Assembly: GCF_052324685.1 (NCBI RefSeq)
Contig: NC_135214.1
Coordinates: 3,961,371-4,025,370 of the forward strand
Direction: 5' to 3'
Source: Brachyhypopomus gauderio
Lineage: Eukaryota > Chordata > Actinopteri > Gymnotiformes > Hypopomidae
Length of the DNA: 64,000 bases
Made by a program: the position numbers and the translations under genes. Positions 10,575-20,838 of this stretch are shown here, piece after piece. How positions within the stretch are numbered: the stretch's first letter is position 1; every line of letters starts with the position of its first letter. The notes below the pieces were generated by a model that worked only from the letters and a program-made list of their open reading frames with translations, was not told the DNA's origin and did not search any database.

Positions 10575-12132
10575 CAGTGGGGAAAATAAGTATTTAGTCA
10601 GTCACCAATTGTGCAAGTTCTCCCACTTAAAAAGATGAGAGAGGCCGGTAATTGACATCATAGGTAGACCTCTATGAGAGACAAAATGTGAAAAAAATTT
10701 GAGAAAATCATTTTGTCTGACTTTTAAAGAATTTATTTGCAAATAATGGTGAAAAATAAGAATTTGGTCAATAACAAAAGTTCATCTCAATACTTTGTTG
10801 TATATCCTCTGTTGGCAATGACAGAGGTCAAATGTTTTCTGTAAGTCTTCACAAGGTTGGCACACACTGTTGCTGGTATGTTGGCCCATTCCTCCATGCA
10901 GATCTCCTCTAGAGCAGTGATGTTTTGGGGCTGTCGGCGGGCAACACGGACTTTTAACTCCCTCCAAAGGTTTTCGATGGGTGGTTTCTTATGAAGCCAC
11001 TTCTTTGTTGCCCTGGCAGTGTGCTTGGGATCATTGTCATGCTGAAAGACCCAGCCACGTTTCATCTTCATTGCCCTTGCTGATGGAAGGAGGTTTGCAC
11101 CCAAAATCTCACAATACATGGCCCCATTCATTCTTTCATGTACACAGACCAGTCGTCCTGGTCCCTTTGCAGAGAAACAGCCCCAAAGCATGATGTTGCC
11201 ACCCCCGTGCTTCACAGTTGGTATGGTGTTCTTTGGATGCAACTCAGCATTCACTGTCCTCCAAACACGAGGAGTTGTGTTTTTACCAAATAGTTCTACT
11301 TTGGTTTCATCTGACCATATGACATTCTCCCAATACTCTTCTGGAACATCCAAATGCTCTCTAGCAAACTTCAGACGTGCCTGGATATGGACTGGCTTAA
11401 GCAGGGGGACATGTCTGGCACTGCAAGATCCGAGTCCCTGGCGTCGTAGTGTGTTGCTGATGGTAGCCTTTGTAACGTTGGTCCCAGCTTTCTGCAGGTC
11501 ATTCACTAGATCCCCCCTTGTGGTTCTGGGATTTTTCCTCACCGTTCTTGTGATCATTTTGACCCCACGGGCTGAGATCTTGCGTGGAGCCCCAGATCGA
11601 GGGAGATTAGTAGTGGTCTTGTAGGTCTTCCATTTTCTGATTATTGCTCCCACAGTAGATTTCTTCACACCAAGCTGCTTGCCTATTGCAGATTCAGTCT
11701 TCCCAGCCTGGTGCAGGTCTACAATTCGGTTTCTAGTGTCCTCAGACAGCTCTTTCGTCTTCACCATAGTGAAGTTTGGAGTGTGACTGTTTGAGGTTGT
11801 GGGCAGGTGTCTTTTATACTGTTAACGACTTCAAACAGGAGCCATTAATACAGGTAATGAGTGGGGGAAAGAGGAGCCTCTTAAAAAAGAAGTTACAGGT
11901 CTGTGACAGCCAGAAATCTTGCTTGTTTGTAGGTGACCAAATACTTATTTTCCACCATTATTTGCAAATAAATTCTTTAAAAGTCAGACAAAATGATTTT
12001 CTCAATTTTTTTTCACATTTTGTCTCTCATAGTTGAGGTCTACCTATGATGTCAATTACAGGCCTCTCTCATCTTTTTAAGTGGGAGAACTTGCACAATT
12101 GGTGACTGACTAAATACTTGTTTTCCCCACTG
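10575..12132 (-). mobile_element. Tc1-like transposon, complete ends, 1,558 bp
   Basis: The element starts CAGTGGGGAAAATAAGTATT and ends in the inverse (AATACTTGTTTTCCCCACTG), with TA dinucleotides immediately outside both ends (10573-10574 and 12133-12134), the Tc1/mariner target duplication. Terminal inverted repeats extend for roughly 200 bp. The inner parts hold further matching blocks (AAATAAATTCTTTAAAAGTC type) separated by a few changes. One transposase gene lies inside on the minus strand. Confidence 0.93.
10787..11767 (-). CDS. Tc1-like transposase with internal deletion
   Basis: An open frame of 326 codons. The N-terminal half has two helix-turn-helix units ([33 protein letters not shown]), then a second DNA-binding segment starting at [11 protein letters not shown]. 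The catalytic half has [11 protein letters not shown] (first Asp) and [10 protein letters not shown] (second Asp), and PIENLW supplies the Glu. Family members are about 340 residues with 34 residues between the second Asp and the Glu. Here WLHKK runs directly into PPIENLW, which leaves only about 19. The block that normally carries the EWPSQSPDLN motif has been lost without breaking the frame. The protein is therefore probably inactive, although start, stop and both element ends are preserved. Confidence 0.9.
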   Translation of the reverse strand: MVKTKELSEDTRNRIVDLHQAGKTESAIGKQLGVKKSTVGAIIRKWKTYKTTTNLPRSGAPRKISARGVKMITRTVRKNPRTTRGDLVNDLQKAGTNVTKATISNTLRRQGLGSCSARHVPLLKPVHIQARLKFAREHLDVPEEYWENVIWSDETKVELFGKNTTPRVWRTVNAELHPKNTIPTVKHGGGNIMLWGCFSAKGPGRLVCVHERMNGAMYCEILGANLLPSARAMKMKRGWVFQHDNDPKHTARATKKWLHKKPPIENLWRELKVRVARRQPQNITALEEICMEEWANIPATVCANLVKTYRKHLTSVIANRGYTTKY

Positions 12133-12139
12133 TACATGG

Positions 12140-12289
12140 AGGGGGAACTCAGATAATGCACATATACATAAAAATGGACAGGGGTGACATAACTAATAAC
12201 ACACAATTAATAATAATTAATAACACTATACAGACATAAACATCACATAACACGCAATGACGTCACCCTCCAGTACCCCTAATTCGGCC
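12140..12289. other. Spacer between Tc1-like elements
   Basis: AT-rich sequence with many ATAACAC phrases. No gene seen. Confidence 0.4.
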
Positions 12290-12485
12290 GACGCTACAAA
12301 ATTAATAACCTGGAACATTCTGTTTGGCATACTGTTAACCATGTTTTGCAAAACAGTGTTCTCATAGTTTTCCCAAGCCTCCGAAATAGCTGTTTTGAGC
12401 TCTTCAAACAGTGGTGTACTGCATCCCTTCAGCGTTAATCCTGCGTACCAAGATTGCCCAGAGGTTTTCCTCAGGATTTAGGTTC
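12290..12485 (-). pseudogene. Second Tc1-like transposase fragment, C-terminus
   Basis: The minus strand reads LNPEENLWAILVRRINAEG and continues through ALKTAISEAWENY-like residues to a VNSMPNRM-type tail. This is the C-terminal end of a Tc1-like transposase from a family different from the neighbouring complete element. Everything upstream of the catalytic Glu block is missing. A related fragment lies on the plus strand at 17190-17308. Confidence 0.65.
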
Positions 12486-12533
12486 TGTGTTGTAAAGTAA
12501 ATAGCATTAGTAAATCCTGTTATTAGCATTCCA

Positions 12534-12534
12534 C

Positions 12535-12588
<54 letters not shown>
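12534..12588. repeat. (AAT)n microsatellite at LINE 3' end
   Basis: An uninterrupted AAT/ATT array of about 18 units. It sits at the 3' terminus of the minus-strand L2-like LINE that follows, so it probably grew from that element's tail. Confidence 0.9.
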
Positions 12589-13419
12589 CTTTATTTGTAT
12601 AGCAGCTTTCATACATACATGCAACTCAAAGTGCTTTACAGAATAAATTAAAATAGAAACATTAAAACGAAGCAAAGTGTCAAGTTGAGGACCCCGGCCC
12701 CTCCCTTTTGGGCATATGTTTACGTCATCTACGTCTCCTAGTCTGCGTCTGTGGATCTCCGTGGGTGCGGTTGTGTCTTGTGCTGATTCGTCTCACCTGT
12801 GGCTCGTCTCGTAATCACGTGGGTCTTATGTGGTTTGCGTTCGCGCAGTGTCCTGTGCTCGTCGTTGTCTGAGTTAGCACGTTTTCATGTACATGTATGT
12901 TTCTACGTGCGCATACTGTGCTATTTGTTATATATATTAAACGTGACGTCTGTAGCAAAGCAAGGATTCCGTGTCTCGTCCTTCGCCCTGCCCGCGTGTC
13001 ACACAAAGATAAAAAGACAAAGGAAAATATTAAGAAATTAAAGATTAACAGGAAACAAAACAATAAAATAATGTAATAAAAATGAATAAAGTAAATAAGA
13101 TGGAACAGATTTAGGGTTGCTTAACTAAAACTAAAAGCAGATCTAAATAGGAAGGTTTTGAGACTCTTCTTAAAGCTGTGCAGGGATGAAATGCCTCTGA
13201 GCTCTTCAGGAAGAGAGTTCCAGAGCTTTGGGCCATAGTGGCTAAAAGCCCCCTCACCAATCTTTAATGGGCTTTTAGGAATCACCAGTAGATTACTGTT
13301 TGAAGACCTGAGAGACCTGACTGGAACATATCTAATCATCATTTCACAGAGATAAAGAGGAGCAAGACCATGAAGACATTTTAAAACCATCACTAGAACC
13401 TTAAAATTTATTCTAAAGT
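12589..13419 (-). mobile_element. L2-like LINE 3' fragment, split by a solo LTR
   Basis: On the minus strand, 13419 to about 13121 encodes the end of an L2-like reverse transcriptase ORF: MVLKCLHGLAPLYL, VPVRSLRSSN, GPKLWNSLPEELR, then LKTFLFRSAF and stop. The 3'UTR runs to the tail (AAAGCACTTTGAGTTGCATG... then AATAAAGTTT and the AAT array). A 326-bp solo LTR interrupts it. A second copy of just this tail lies at 33681-33747. Confidence 0.8.
12678..13003 (+). mobile_element. Solo LTR, 326 bp, with CAAAG target duplication
   Basis: Begins TGTCAAGTTGAGG and ends GCGTGTCACA. The 5-bp sequence CAAAG occurs immediately outside both ends (12673-12677 and 13004-13008), and the L2-like LINE resumes exactly across it. 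No internal region remains, so it is the product of LTR-LTR recombination. A 5'-related LTR start (TGTCACGGTCACAGCTCCGG) lies at 17309. Confidence 0.88.
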
Positions 13420-14721
13420 CAGTCCCACCAGGATTTCGCGGGCCTTTTTTGTGATTGTTGCGGGCTAAAATGTTTGATGTTGCGGGTGTTTTTCAAAAAA
13501 ATTGCGATGGAAGTGGCGGTGTGTTTTTGCTTTTTTGTGAGTACATTGCAATAGGGAGTAAATGTTGTATGGTTTCCTCTATTTAGTAGTCCATTTTAAT
13601 TATCTATTTACCTATTTATTCAGGGTTGCCAACTTTTCAAGATCGCTTGGAGTGAAATTTGACCCTGGAGGGGGTGGCGAACGTTAATTGTTGAGGGGGG
13701 GGGGGGTTAGCGAACGTAAGTTGTTACCGGGCGGCCTGTAAAATGGACACAAATTAAGTATTATATCGAGATCGATCGCCAGTGGTTGGTGCCAGAGCGA
13801 ACTAGTAACTCATAGATATGGATCAGAGATAAATAAACTAGATTTTATTTCGGCGTGAGAAATCGGATGTGTGGCGTGTGAGCGTGTGAAGACGGTCAAA
13901 TGCGTGTGTCTCACGCTCAATGCGTGAGAGTTGGCAACCCTGACTTATTTATTTATGGGTATTATGCTTCTTATAAAACCCCTGGTTTTAACACTTCAAG
14001 CAATCATTGAATGAATCATTTCGAATCATTTTGACTATATGTATAAATATTTGACTTAATTAAGTTTAACTGGTGCGCGCAGTTACAAAATTCGAGAGGT
14101 GCACGACCTTGCGAATCGACAGCGTGCGACGCCCTCATGCACGGACGGAGCCACTGCTCACAGTGCTGGTTATGTTAAGTGAAGGAGATTAAAAGTGTGA
14201 ATGTTTACTAGTGGGCCACTGACAAGGTGTCATACACCTCACATATACAGTTCAACAGCTGTCATCTTCGCCGCGCTGACTCTCGCCGCTTGAGTGCGTT
14301 GCAGTGACTTCGCAGGCTACCGTTGCATTGTGGGGAATGTAGTGTTTGTGCTTGCAAAACACCATCGGGCGGCTGTGGCCTGTGGGCCGGTTCTAATAGT
14401 AATTAAATATCATCCAGGGGGCCATAGATAATCAATTCTGGACAGTTTATCCCTGCTTTCATGTAGTGTACTGCTTTTCCCGATCTTTTTGCCGTTATTT
14501 TCGTCGCTCATGCTGCTTTCAGTCTGCTCCTCTTGAACGTATATACGGAAGTAAGGCGGGAGTTTGTCGACGTCACATCAAGACGACATCAGTGATTGGT
14601 CAAATTTGCGGGAAAGTTACGGTGATTGGCTGAAGTTGCAACACCGCCCTGAATTCGCGGGGTTTGCTTGAAGTTGCGTTGAAGTTGCAAATCGCAACAT
14701 CGCGACTTTCTGGAGGGTCTG
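13420..14721 (+). mobile_element. 1.3-kb unclassified DNA element, copy 1
   Basis: Ends are imperfect inverted repeats: CAGTCCCACCAGGATTTCGCG on the left, and the reverse complement of CAGACCCTCCAGAAAGTCGCG on the right. An almost identical copy lies in the opposite orientation at 20839-22151. Inside, on the minus strand near the right end, there is a promoter-like patch: two CCAAT boxes (AGCCAATCACC, ACCAATCACTG) and TGACGTC. It precedes a short ORF start (MSDENNGKKIGKSSTLHES, ATG at 14511-14509) that leads to a GT splice-donor-like site. A nested 322-bp element sits at 13621-13942. No transposase is visible. No target duplication is found for this copy. Confidence 0.8.
13621..13942. mobile_element. 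Nested MITE with CAGGGTTGCCAAC termini
   Basis: Perfect short inverted ends CAGGGTTGCCAACT / AGTTGGCAACCCTG. It is also present in copy 2 (21625-21950), so it inserted before the 1.3-kb element was duplicated. It contains a G-run block (GGCGAACGTTAATTGTTGA plus about 12 G), a further nested TGGACACAAATTAAG phrase, and an (A)CACGCA/TGCGTGAG palindromic edge. Confidence 0.75.
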
Positions 14722-15300
14722 GTATATACAGTAAACTTTAAGAATACTTTAAGGAGTCTATTTCAAGTACATCAATAGTAAGCTGCAAGTAATATGCCAA
14801 GCAAACTTAAAGTAAACTAGTAAAATAACAGTATACTTAAATAAAAATAGACTTGAAGTATAACTAGTACAATGGCAGTATATTGATAAGTGTACTTGTG
14901 GTATACTTTAAGCATACAAGAAGGATATACCAAGTACATTGATAGCATATACATGAGTATACTAGTTTTATACTATAAAGCCCCCATACTCAAATAGCGG
15001 CCCGCGGGCCATCTATTTCTGGCCCGCGAGCTGTTTTGAAAAGTGTTTTTTTTTTCAATTGCACTATCCGCTCTTATTTTGAAATTGAGCACCGCAATCT
15101 CAAGACGATGCTGGGAATTGCCTCTATGGCAACAACAAACAGATAGACGCCCAAATGCGTTCGCCACCTCCCCGTCAACAATTTACGTTCGCCAATCCCA
15201 AACCCCCCCCAACAATTTAGGTTCGCCAACCCCTGTAGTATACTTGCTATACTTATACTGAAGTATACTTAATAAAATGAACTTAAGGTATACTACTTTT
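14722..15300. repeat. AGTATACTT-rich MITE-like repeat with nested insertion
   Basis: The phrases AGTATACTT and AAGTATACT and near variants recur roughly a dozen times at 14725-14960 and again at 15235-15295. They bracket an unrelated block (about 14985-15235) that begins near GGCCCGCGGGCCATC and ends in two GTTCGCCAA repeats. I read this as one AT-rich MITE opened by a second insertion. No gene. Confidence 0.5.
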
Positions 15301-15305
15301 TGCTA

Positions 15306-15715
15306 AGGGCAGGTGAAAAAGGAGGCACTGGCCGTCACCTGGGCCTGTGAGAGGCTAAGTTCATACCTTTGGATTACATTGGATTACAGTTCACAATAGA
15401 AATGGACCATAAACCCCTCCTCACACTGTAACGGACAAAAACACTGGATGACTTACCTCCCAGGATTCAGTGATTCCGCCTGCGATTGCTTAGGTTTACA
15501 TACAACATTGTGCATGTACCTGGAAAAGCCCTCATCACAGCAGACACACTGTCCAGGGCTCCGATAAGGCGTCCAATGACAGCAGAAGAAACACAGATGG
15601 AAGGGGAAGTACAGATTTTCGTTAGCACAGTGATAACTTACCTGCATCTCAGTCCAAACTCCAGCTGATAGCTGAACATCAGTGGCAGGATGCCATCTGC
15701 AGGTCATCTGAAATT
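15306..15715 (+). pseudogene. Ty3/gypsy RNase H fragment
   Basis: The plus strand encodes decayed gypsy-type RNase H: EKEALAVTWACERL, TIEMDHKPLL (RNase H Asp-His signature), and then, past an in-frame stop, RLLRFTYNIVHVPGKALITADTLSRAP, the standard end of the RNase H domain. The DTLSRAP connector then leads to a short tail with an AEHQWQD-like block. Stops and a frame break show it is dead. Integrase and the rest of pol are absent. Confidence 0.8.
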
Positions 15716-15720
15716 ATTAA

Positions 15721-16160
15721 AACAGAAATATATAGGGTGAATAAAAAAACAAAAAAAACCCATGATTCCATACACATTACAATTGATACATGGTTATCTT
15801 AGCCATAAATAAATGATCTGATAATGAGTGGATATTATGCCCCTCCAATATTTAAGACAATCAAGCTGGTAAGTAGCTAGGTAGGGGTAAAGAGAGATAA
15901 TATGCAGAAACAAAAAGCCTACGATGTTCACATAAACTTGAAGTTCAACATGTTACCGCAAAATTTTGTTAATGTAAATCAATGTTAGCTTTAGCAGAGA
16001 GCCAGTTGTAGCTGAGATGTTGTGCCGTGCCTGTTGTCCCATCCCAGTGATACAGGAAGTACAGGACAGCGGCTGCTGCTGTGGCACAACGGCACATTAG
16101 AAGCATTATTTCCTTATTTGTGCTGCTGTTTCACTGAACGACGGCAAATAAAAGGGAGCC
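15721..16160. other. Stretch without recognisable gene
   Basis: AT-rich sequence between two retroelement fragments. Nothing else seen. Confidence 0.4.
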
Positions 16161-17184
16161 TTCACATCTACAAGAAAGGTGGAAGGTGGAAGGAGTATTT
16201 TGAGGAACTGATTAATCAAGAGAATGAAAGGGAAAGAAGGTTAGAAGAGGTAGAAGTTGTGAATCAGGAAGTGCCTCAGGTGAGCAAGGAGGAAGTAAGG
16301 GCTGCAATTCAGAGAATGAAGTGTGGTAAGGCAGTTGGACCAGATGATATTCCAGTGGAGGCATGGAAATGTTTGGGAGAGACAGCAGTGGAGTTTTTGA
16401 CTGGGTTATTTAACAGAATCTTGGAAGGTCAGAAGATGCCTGAGGAGTGGAGACGAAGCATAATGGTGCCGATTTTCAAGAATAAGGGTGACGTTCAGAG
16501 CTGTAGTAATTACAGGGGAATAAAGTTGATCAGTCACAGCCTGAAAATCTGGGAAAGAGTAGTGGAAGCTAGGCTTAAAGGAGAGGTAGAGATCTGTGAG
16601 CAGCAGTATGGTTTCATGCCAGCTAAGTGCACCACAGATGCTATGTTTGTTTTGAGAGTGTTAATGGAGAAGTATAGGGAAGGACAGAAGGAGTTACATT
16701 GTGTGTTTGTTGACTTAGAGAAAACTTATGATAGAGTACCGAGACAGGAGCTGTGGTATTGTAGGAGGAAGTCAGGAGTAGCAAAAAAGTATGTGAGGGT
16801 GGTGCAGGATATGTATGAGAACAGTGTGACAGCAGTGAGATGTGCGGTAGGAATGACAGACGGGTTTAAAGTGGGGGTAGGACTACATCAGGGATCAGCC
16901 CTGAGTCCCTTCCTGTTCGCAACTGTCATGGACAGACTGACGGACGAGGTTAGGCAGGAGTCCCCTTGGACTATGATGTTTGCTGATGACATTGTGATCT
17001 GTAGTGAGAGTAGGGAGCAGGTGGAGGTGAGCTTGGAAAGATGGAGATATGCTTTGGAGAGCGGGGGAATGAAAGTCAGCAGGAGTAAAACAGAGTACAT
17101 GTGTGTGAATGAGAGGACAGACGGTGGACAGGTCCAGTTACAAGGAGTTGATCTGGCGAAGGTTGACAAGTTTACCTACAGTAT
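16161..17184 (+). pseudogene. RTE-type LINE reverse transcriptase fragment
   Basis: An intact frame of about 340 codons covers most of an RT domain: GGRWKEYFEELIN at the N-terminal side, GKAVGPDDIPVEAWK, IFKNKGDVQSCSNYRGIKLI, EQQYGFMP, CVFVDLEKTYDRVPR (first catalytic Asp), GLHQGSALSPFLF, MMFADDIVI (FADD catalytic pair) and SRSKTEYMCVNE. These are RTE-clade signatures common in fish. The endonuclease half is missing, and after KVDKFTY the sequence switches to a Tc1-like fragment. The frame opened upstream at 16022, but that leader is not LINE-like, so I do not trust it as the start. Confidence 0.85.
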
Positions 17185-17189
17185 GAATT

Positions 17190-17308
17190 CTGGAACAATA
17201 GATAAACGATCATACAATAAATCTACTAGACTGGCCAGCATGCTTCCCAGACCTAAATCCTGAGGAAAACCTCTGGGGAATCTTGGTACACAGGATTAAC
17301 ACTGAAGG
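17190..17308 (+). pseudogene. Tc1-like transposase C-terminal fragment
   Basis: Read in the frame from about 17227, it gives WPACFPDLNPEENLWGILVH, followed by INTEG. The catalytic Glu sits in EENLW. It is closely related to the fragment at 12290-12485, but on the other strand. It is cut on the right by an LTR start at 17309. Confidence 0.65.
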
Positions 17309-17470
17309 TGTCACGGTCACAGCTCCGGACCCTTCCCTGTGGGCGTGTCGTTATGTCGTCTGCGTGCAGTTATGTCCATGTATGTAGTTCCGTGGGGGTG
17401 GGTTGTCTGTGAGCGTGTTTGTAGTCGCACCTGTGCCTTGTCTCGAGATCACGAGGGTATGTGTTACTCT
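17309..17470 (+). mobile_element. LTR fragment
   Basis: Starts TGTCACGGTCACAGCTCCGG and shows the same layout as the solo LTR at 12678 (GTGGGCGTGTCGTTATGTC versus TTGGGCATATGTTTACGTC). It loses similarity near 17465, where a minus-strand L2-like LINE takes over. The 3' end is missing. Confidence 0.5.
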
Positions 17471-18190
17471 CGGACCTTAGCGATGTTTCGGACGTGAAAA
17501 TAAGCTGTCTTGCATGCAGTCATGATGTGTGATTTGAAGCTGAGCTCATTATCAAAGGTGAAGCCCAGGTTCTTAACACATTGTCTGGCATTCAGATTCA
17601 TTTAAATAAGTCTGGATATCATTCCTTTGTGAATCACTGCCAAGAACAAGAACTTCTGTCTTCTCTTTATTTAGTTGCAGAAAATGGTCAGACATCCATG
17701 TCTGTATATCATCTATGCAGTCAAACAGTGAGCAAATTGATTTTAGGGCTTTGGGTTCTAGAGAAATATAAAGTTGAGTGTCATCTGCATATTAATCATA
17801 ACTAATACCATGTTTATTATTGATATGTGGTAATGGAAGCATATATAGGTTGAATAGTAACGGCCCAAGAATTGATCCTTGGGGGACACCACAAGTTATT
17901 TTTTGACGGGTTGAGGAAGAGGTATCTAATGCTACATAGTAATCATGCCCAGTTAGATACGATCTAAACCAGTCTAAGACTAAGCCACTAAGGCCTACCC
18001 AGCTCTGTAGTTGATCAAGAAGTATTTCATGATCAACAGTGTCAAAAGCGGCGCTTAAATGTAGCAGAAAAAGGACTGAGTTTGCCTGTATCCTTATTCA
18101 ATCTCAAGTCATTTACTACCTTAACTAGGGCTGTTTCAGTGCTGTGGAGAACTTTGAAACCAGACTGAAAAGTGTAATTTATTTGATTTA

Positions 18191-18467
18191 TGCCTGCCGG
18201 TTGCCCCCGGTTACAGCGGCAGCTGTCCTGTTTTGGTCACGTGATGTTCGTCCCTCAGGTGGGCGGGACCCGTGATCCGTCTCACCTGAGGGTCGTTTGT
18301 TTGCCTATATATGTCTTGTCTTTGTACCAGTTGACTGCTGGTTATTATTTCCTTAATCTGGATCTATGTCACGGGTATTTGGTTTGCGCACGTTCTATTA
18401 AACCATCCTCTTTCCCTGAGACTTGGCGTGATCGCTTCCTTTTTAGTTGCTCACCCTGCCCGTCACA
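18191..18467 (+). repeat. 5' LTR, 277 bp
   Basis: Contains a TATA-like box (CCTATATATGTC, about 18303-18314) and ends in TCACA. It differs from the 3' LTR mainly by a 19-bp deletion after TG. Confidence 0.88.
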
Positions 18468-20337
18468 GAATAACCAGCCACCCTTTGGAAGCCGCCAGTC
18501 TCCTTTACTTTCTCCTTCGTTCGTGGTCATGTCTCGTGGTGAGTGTTTGTCTACGTGCTGTGTGTTTGTCGTGTGTTGTCTGAGAGTGTGTTGAGTCTGT
18601 CCCCACTCGTCCCGCCGTGTTTAAATGTTGTTTGTGTTGAGACCCGTAAGTTACACGGCGGTGACTAGAGCTGGGGACCAGTAGACTCCGCTCTCGCCCA
18701 GCGAAACTGCCGGTACCTCACATTGCGCTCGTCCGTTGTCCGTTATCGTCTGTGTGTGTGTGTGTACGTTGTATTGTGTGTATATATAACGACGCGGACG
18801 TGATCGAGTGTGTGAGTGTGCCGTGGTGTGTGTGTTTCGCTGGTGGTGTTTGTGTGTGTATGTAGACGGGTCCACCGATGCATGCTGCACGCTAGACTGC
18901 GTGTGACGCGATAGTCTCTCGGCTCTTTCGCCTCGCTCACCAGAAATCCCGTGGTGACGGGGGTGAGCGACTGCGAGCCGAGGAGACGCGTCACTGTGGG
19001 CGTGATACGTAAGCCGCTCGTGGATAGCTCTCTCTCTCCAGGTATCTTCGGATCCCATGGCGAACATGGTGAGAGAGAGAGAGCTGGAGTAGGCGCGTCA
19101 TGCTCTACAGAGCGCGCGCATCGGTGGGTCCTGTCCGTTTGTTTGTTTTCTGTCTTTGCGTGTTCGTTTTGTCCTAGCGTGTAGCGTGATTTGTTTTATG
19201 TAATTCATCACTTGCACCCCTCTTTACTGTGTGTGGGGAGGGGCCCATTTGAGGTCCCGTGCCACTGGGTGTGGCACGGAGGGTGTCTTAGGCGCGTAAA
19301 TGTTATATGTTGTGTTTGTGTTTTTATTTTGTTATTCCCCGGAGGCCCCCCCCTAAATATGTTTTTGGGGGGGAGCTATGGGGTTCCTGAGCCGGGAACG
19401 TGGCTCAGAAGGCGCTGCTCCGTCAGGAGACCTGACCTTTGGGAGGGACCCCTGAGCAGGTAGGAGCACCTGTACCCCTTTGTGTAGGCAGAGGATGCCT
19501 GGGGTGTATGGACAGGGTGTCTCCTCATGCCAAGAAGGGGTCCCCTCCCCCCTGGGTAAAAGGGGGTTCAAGGGTCAGGGCAGAGCGCGTTTTGTGTTAT
19601 GTGTTGTCTGTGTGCGTGTGTGTGTGATGTGTTGCAGGTTGCTCCTGGTGGTGGACTGCGGCACTCCCGGACCTTGTGGGGTCTCCAGGAGGAGACCCTC
19701 CCCTTCGAGCTCGGGGTGACCAGCGTGTCCCTGTTGCGCATTGCCAGGGCCCTGGTCTCTGGCGCTCCTGGGTTGGGTGGAGGAGTCCACTTTGCAATGA
19801 GGGGCCCCGGGAGGGGTTCACTCCCCAGGAGGCTGGGGTGACCCCTAGCAAAAAGGGCAGGGGTCAGCTCCGAGCGAATTGGTAGGTTCGGGAGGTGGTC
19901 GGTGGAAGCTGTGGCCGCACCCCAGTGTGGCAGCCTGCACACATCCACACCTGTGACATGTGTTGGGCTATGTGCTCTCGGTCCGCACACAGCAGTGGGG
20001 CTTAAGCGGCCTAAGGCCGATTTAGGGTGTGAGGGCCCTGTGACCGACCGGGGCGTGGTTTTCGTCTTGTTGATGGCCCAGTCGGTCCAGGGTCCCGCCC
20101 AGGAGGCGAGCTAACCTGTCTGTCTTTTTGTGTTTCAGCTCCAGGACTGCAGGGAATGGGTCCCTGCCTTGTCTGCATCCAGTGACGAGGAGCATATGTG
20201 TATTTTGTGTTTCAGCTCCAGGACGGCAGGGAACAGGTCCCTGTCTTGTCCCCGCCCTCCCGCCCCTTTGTTGTGTTTTGTGTGCTGCCCCTGTAAGCTG
20301 CACATCCGGAGGGGAGTGCGGCTTTGGTGGGGGGGTC

Positions 20338-20633
20338 TGTCACGTTGTGGGGGGGCCCCCTGCCGGTCGCCCCCATTTACAGCGGCAGCTGTCCTGTTTT
20401 GGTCACGTGATGTTTGTCCCTCAGGTGGGCGGGACCCGTGATCCGTCTCACCTGAGGGTCGTTTGTTTGCCTATATATGTCTTGTCTTTGTACCAGTTGA
20501 CTGCTGGTTATTATTTCCTTAATCTGGATCTATGTCACGGGTATTTGGTTTGCGCACGTTCTATTAAACCATCCTCTTTCCCTGAGACTTGGCGTGATCG
20601 CTTCCTTTTTAGTTGCTCACCCTGCCCGTCACA
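20338..20633 (+). repeat. 3' LTR, 296 bp
   Basis: Starts TGTCACGTTGTGGGGGGGCC and ends CCCGTCACA. It contains the ATTAAACC polyadenylation-like segment also present in the 5' copy. Confidence 0.9.
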
Positions 20634-20838
20634 ATTTACTTTGACAATCATTCAACTGGATTGACACAACTTTTTCAATGATTTTGCTAAGGAAGGAAAG
20701 GTTAGATATAGGTTGATAATTGTTGAGAATTGTGGGATCAAGATTCATTGATCAAGAACCATTGCAGTTTTTAAAATGTTAGGGAATTTTCCCAATTGCA
20801 GAGACTGATTAACAATCGTTAGAACTTCATTAACTAAT

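Larger units (their letters stand above)
18191..20633 (+). mobile_element. Non-autonomous LTR retrotransposon, 2.44 kb
   Basis: Two long terminal repeats (18191-18467 and 20338-20633) are nearly identical. Both end GCTCACCCTGCCCGTCACA. ATTTA flanks the whole element (18186-18190 and 20634-20638). A G-rich polypurine stretch (about 20323-20335) abuts the right LTR, as expected for plus-strand priming. The internal 1.87 kb has no recognisable gag, protease or RT, only overlapping low-complexity frames. It also has an 80-bp internal duplication (about 20133-20250) carrying CAGCTCCAGGAC. The left LTR lacks 19 bp just after its TG start compared with the right. It is a TRIM/LARD-like parasite that must borrow enzymes. 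Confidence 0.9.

Noticed and set aside
14325..14345. Host promoter at the ZNF143-like site of copy 1
   Set aside because: The identical site occurs in copy 2, so it belongs to the transposon, not to a host gene.
16022..16160. N-terminal leader of the 413-codon RTE frame
   Set aside because: Residues before GGRWKEYFEEL do not resemble RTE proteins. The frame is open by chance upstream of the fragment.
18651..20303. Many overlapping frames of 60-140 codons on both strands
   Set aside because: They lie in the GC-rich interior of the non-autonomous LTR element, overlap each other in all frames and show no gag, protease or RT motif.
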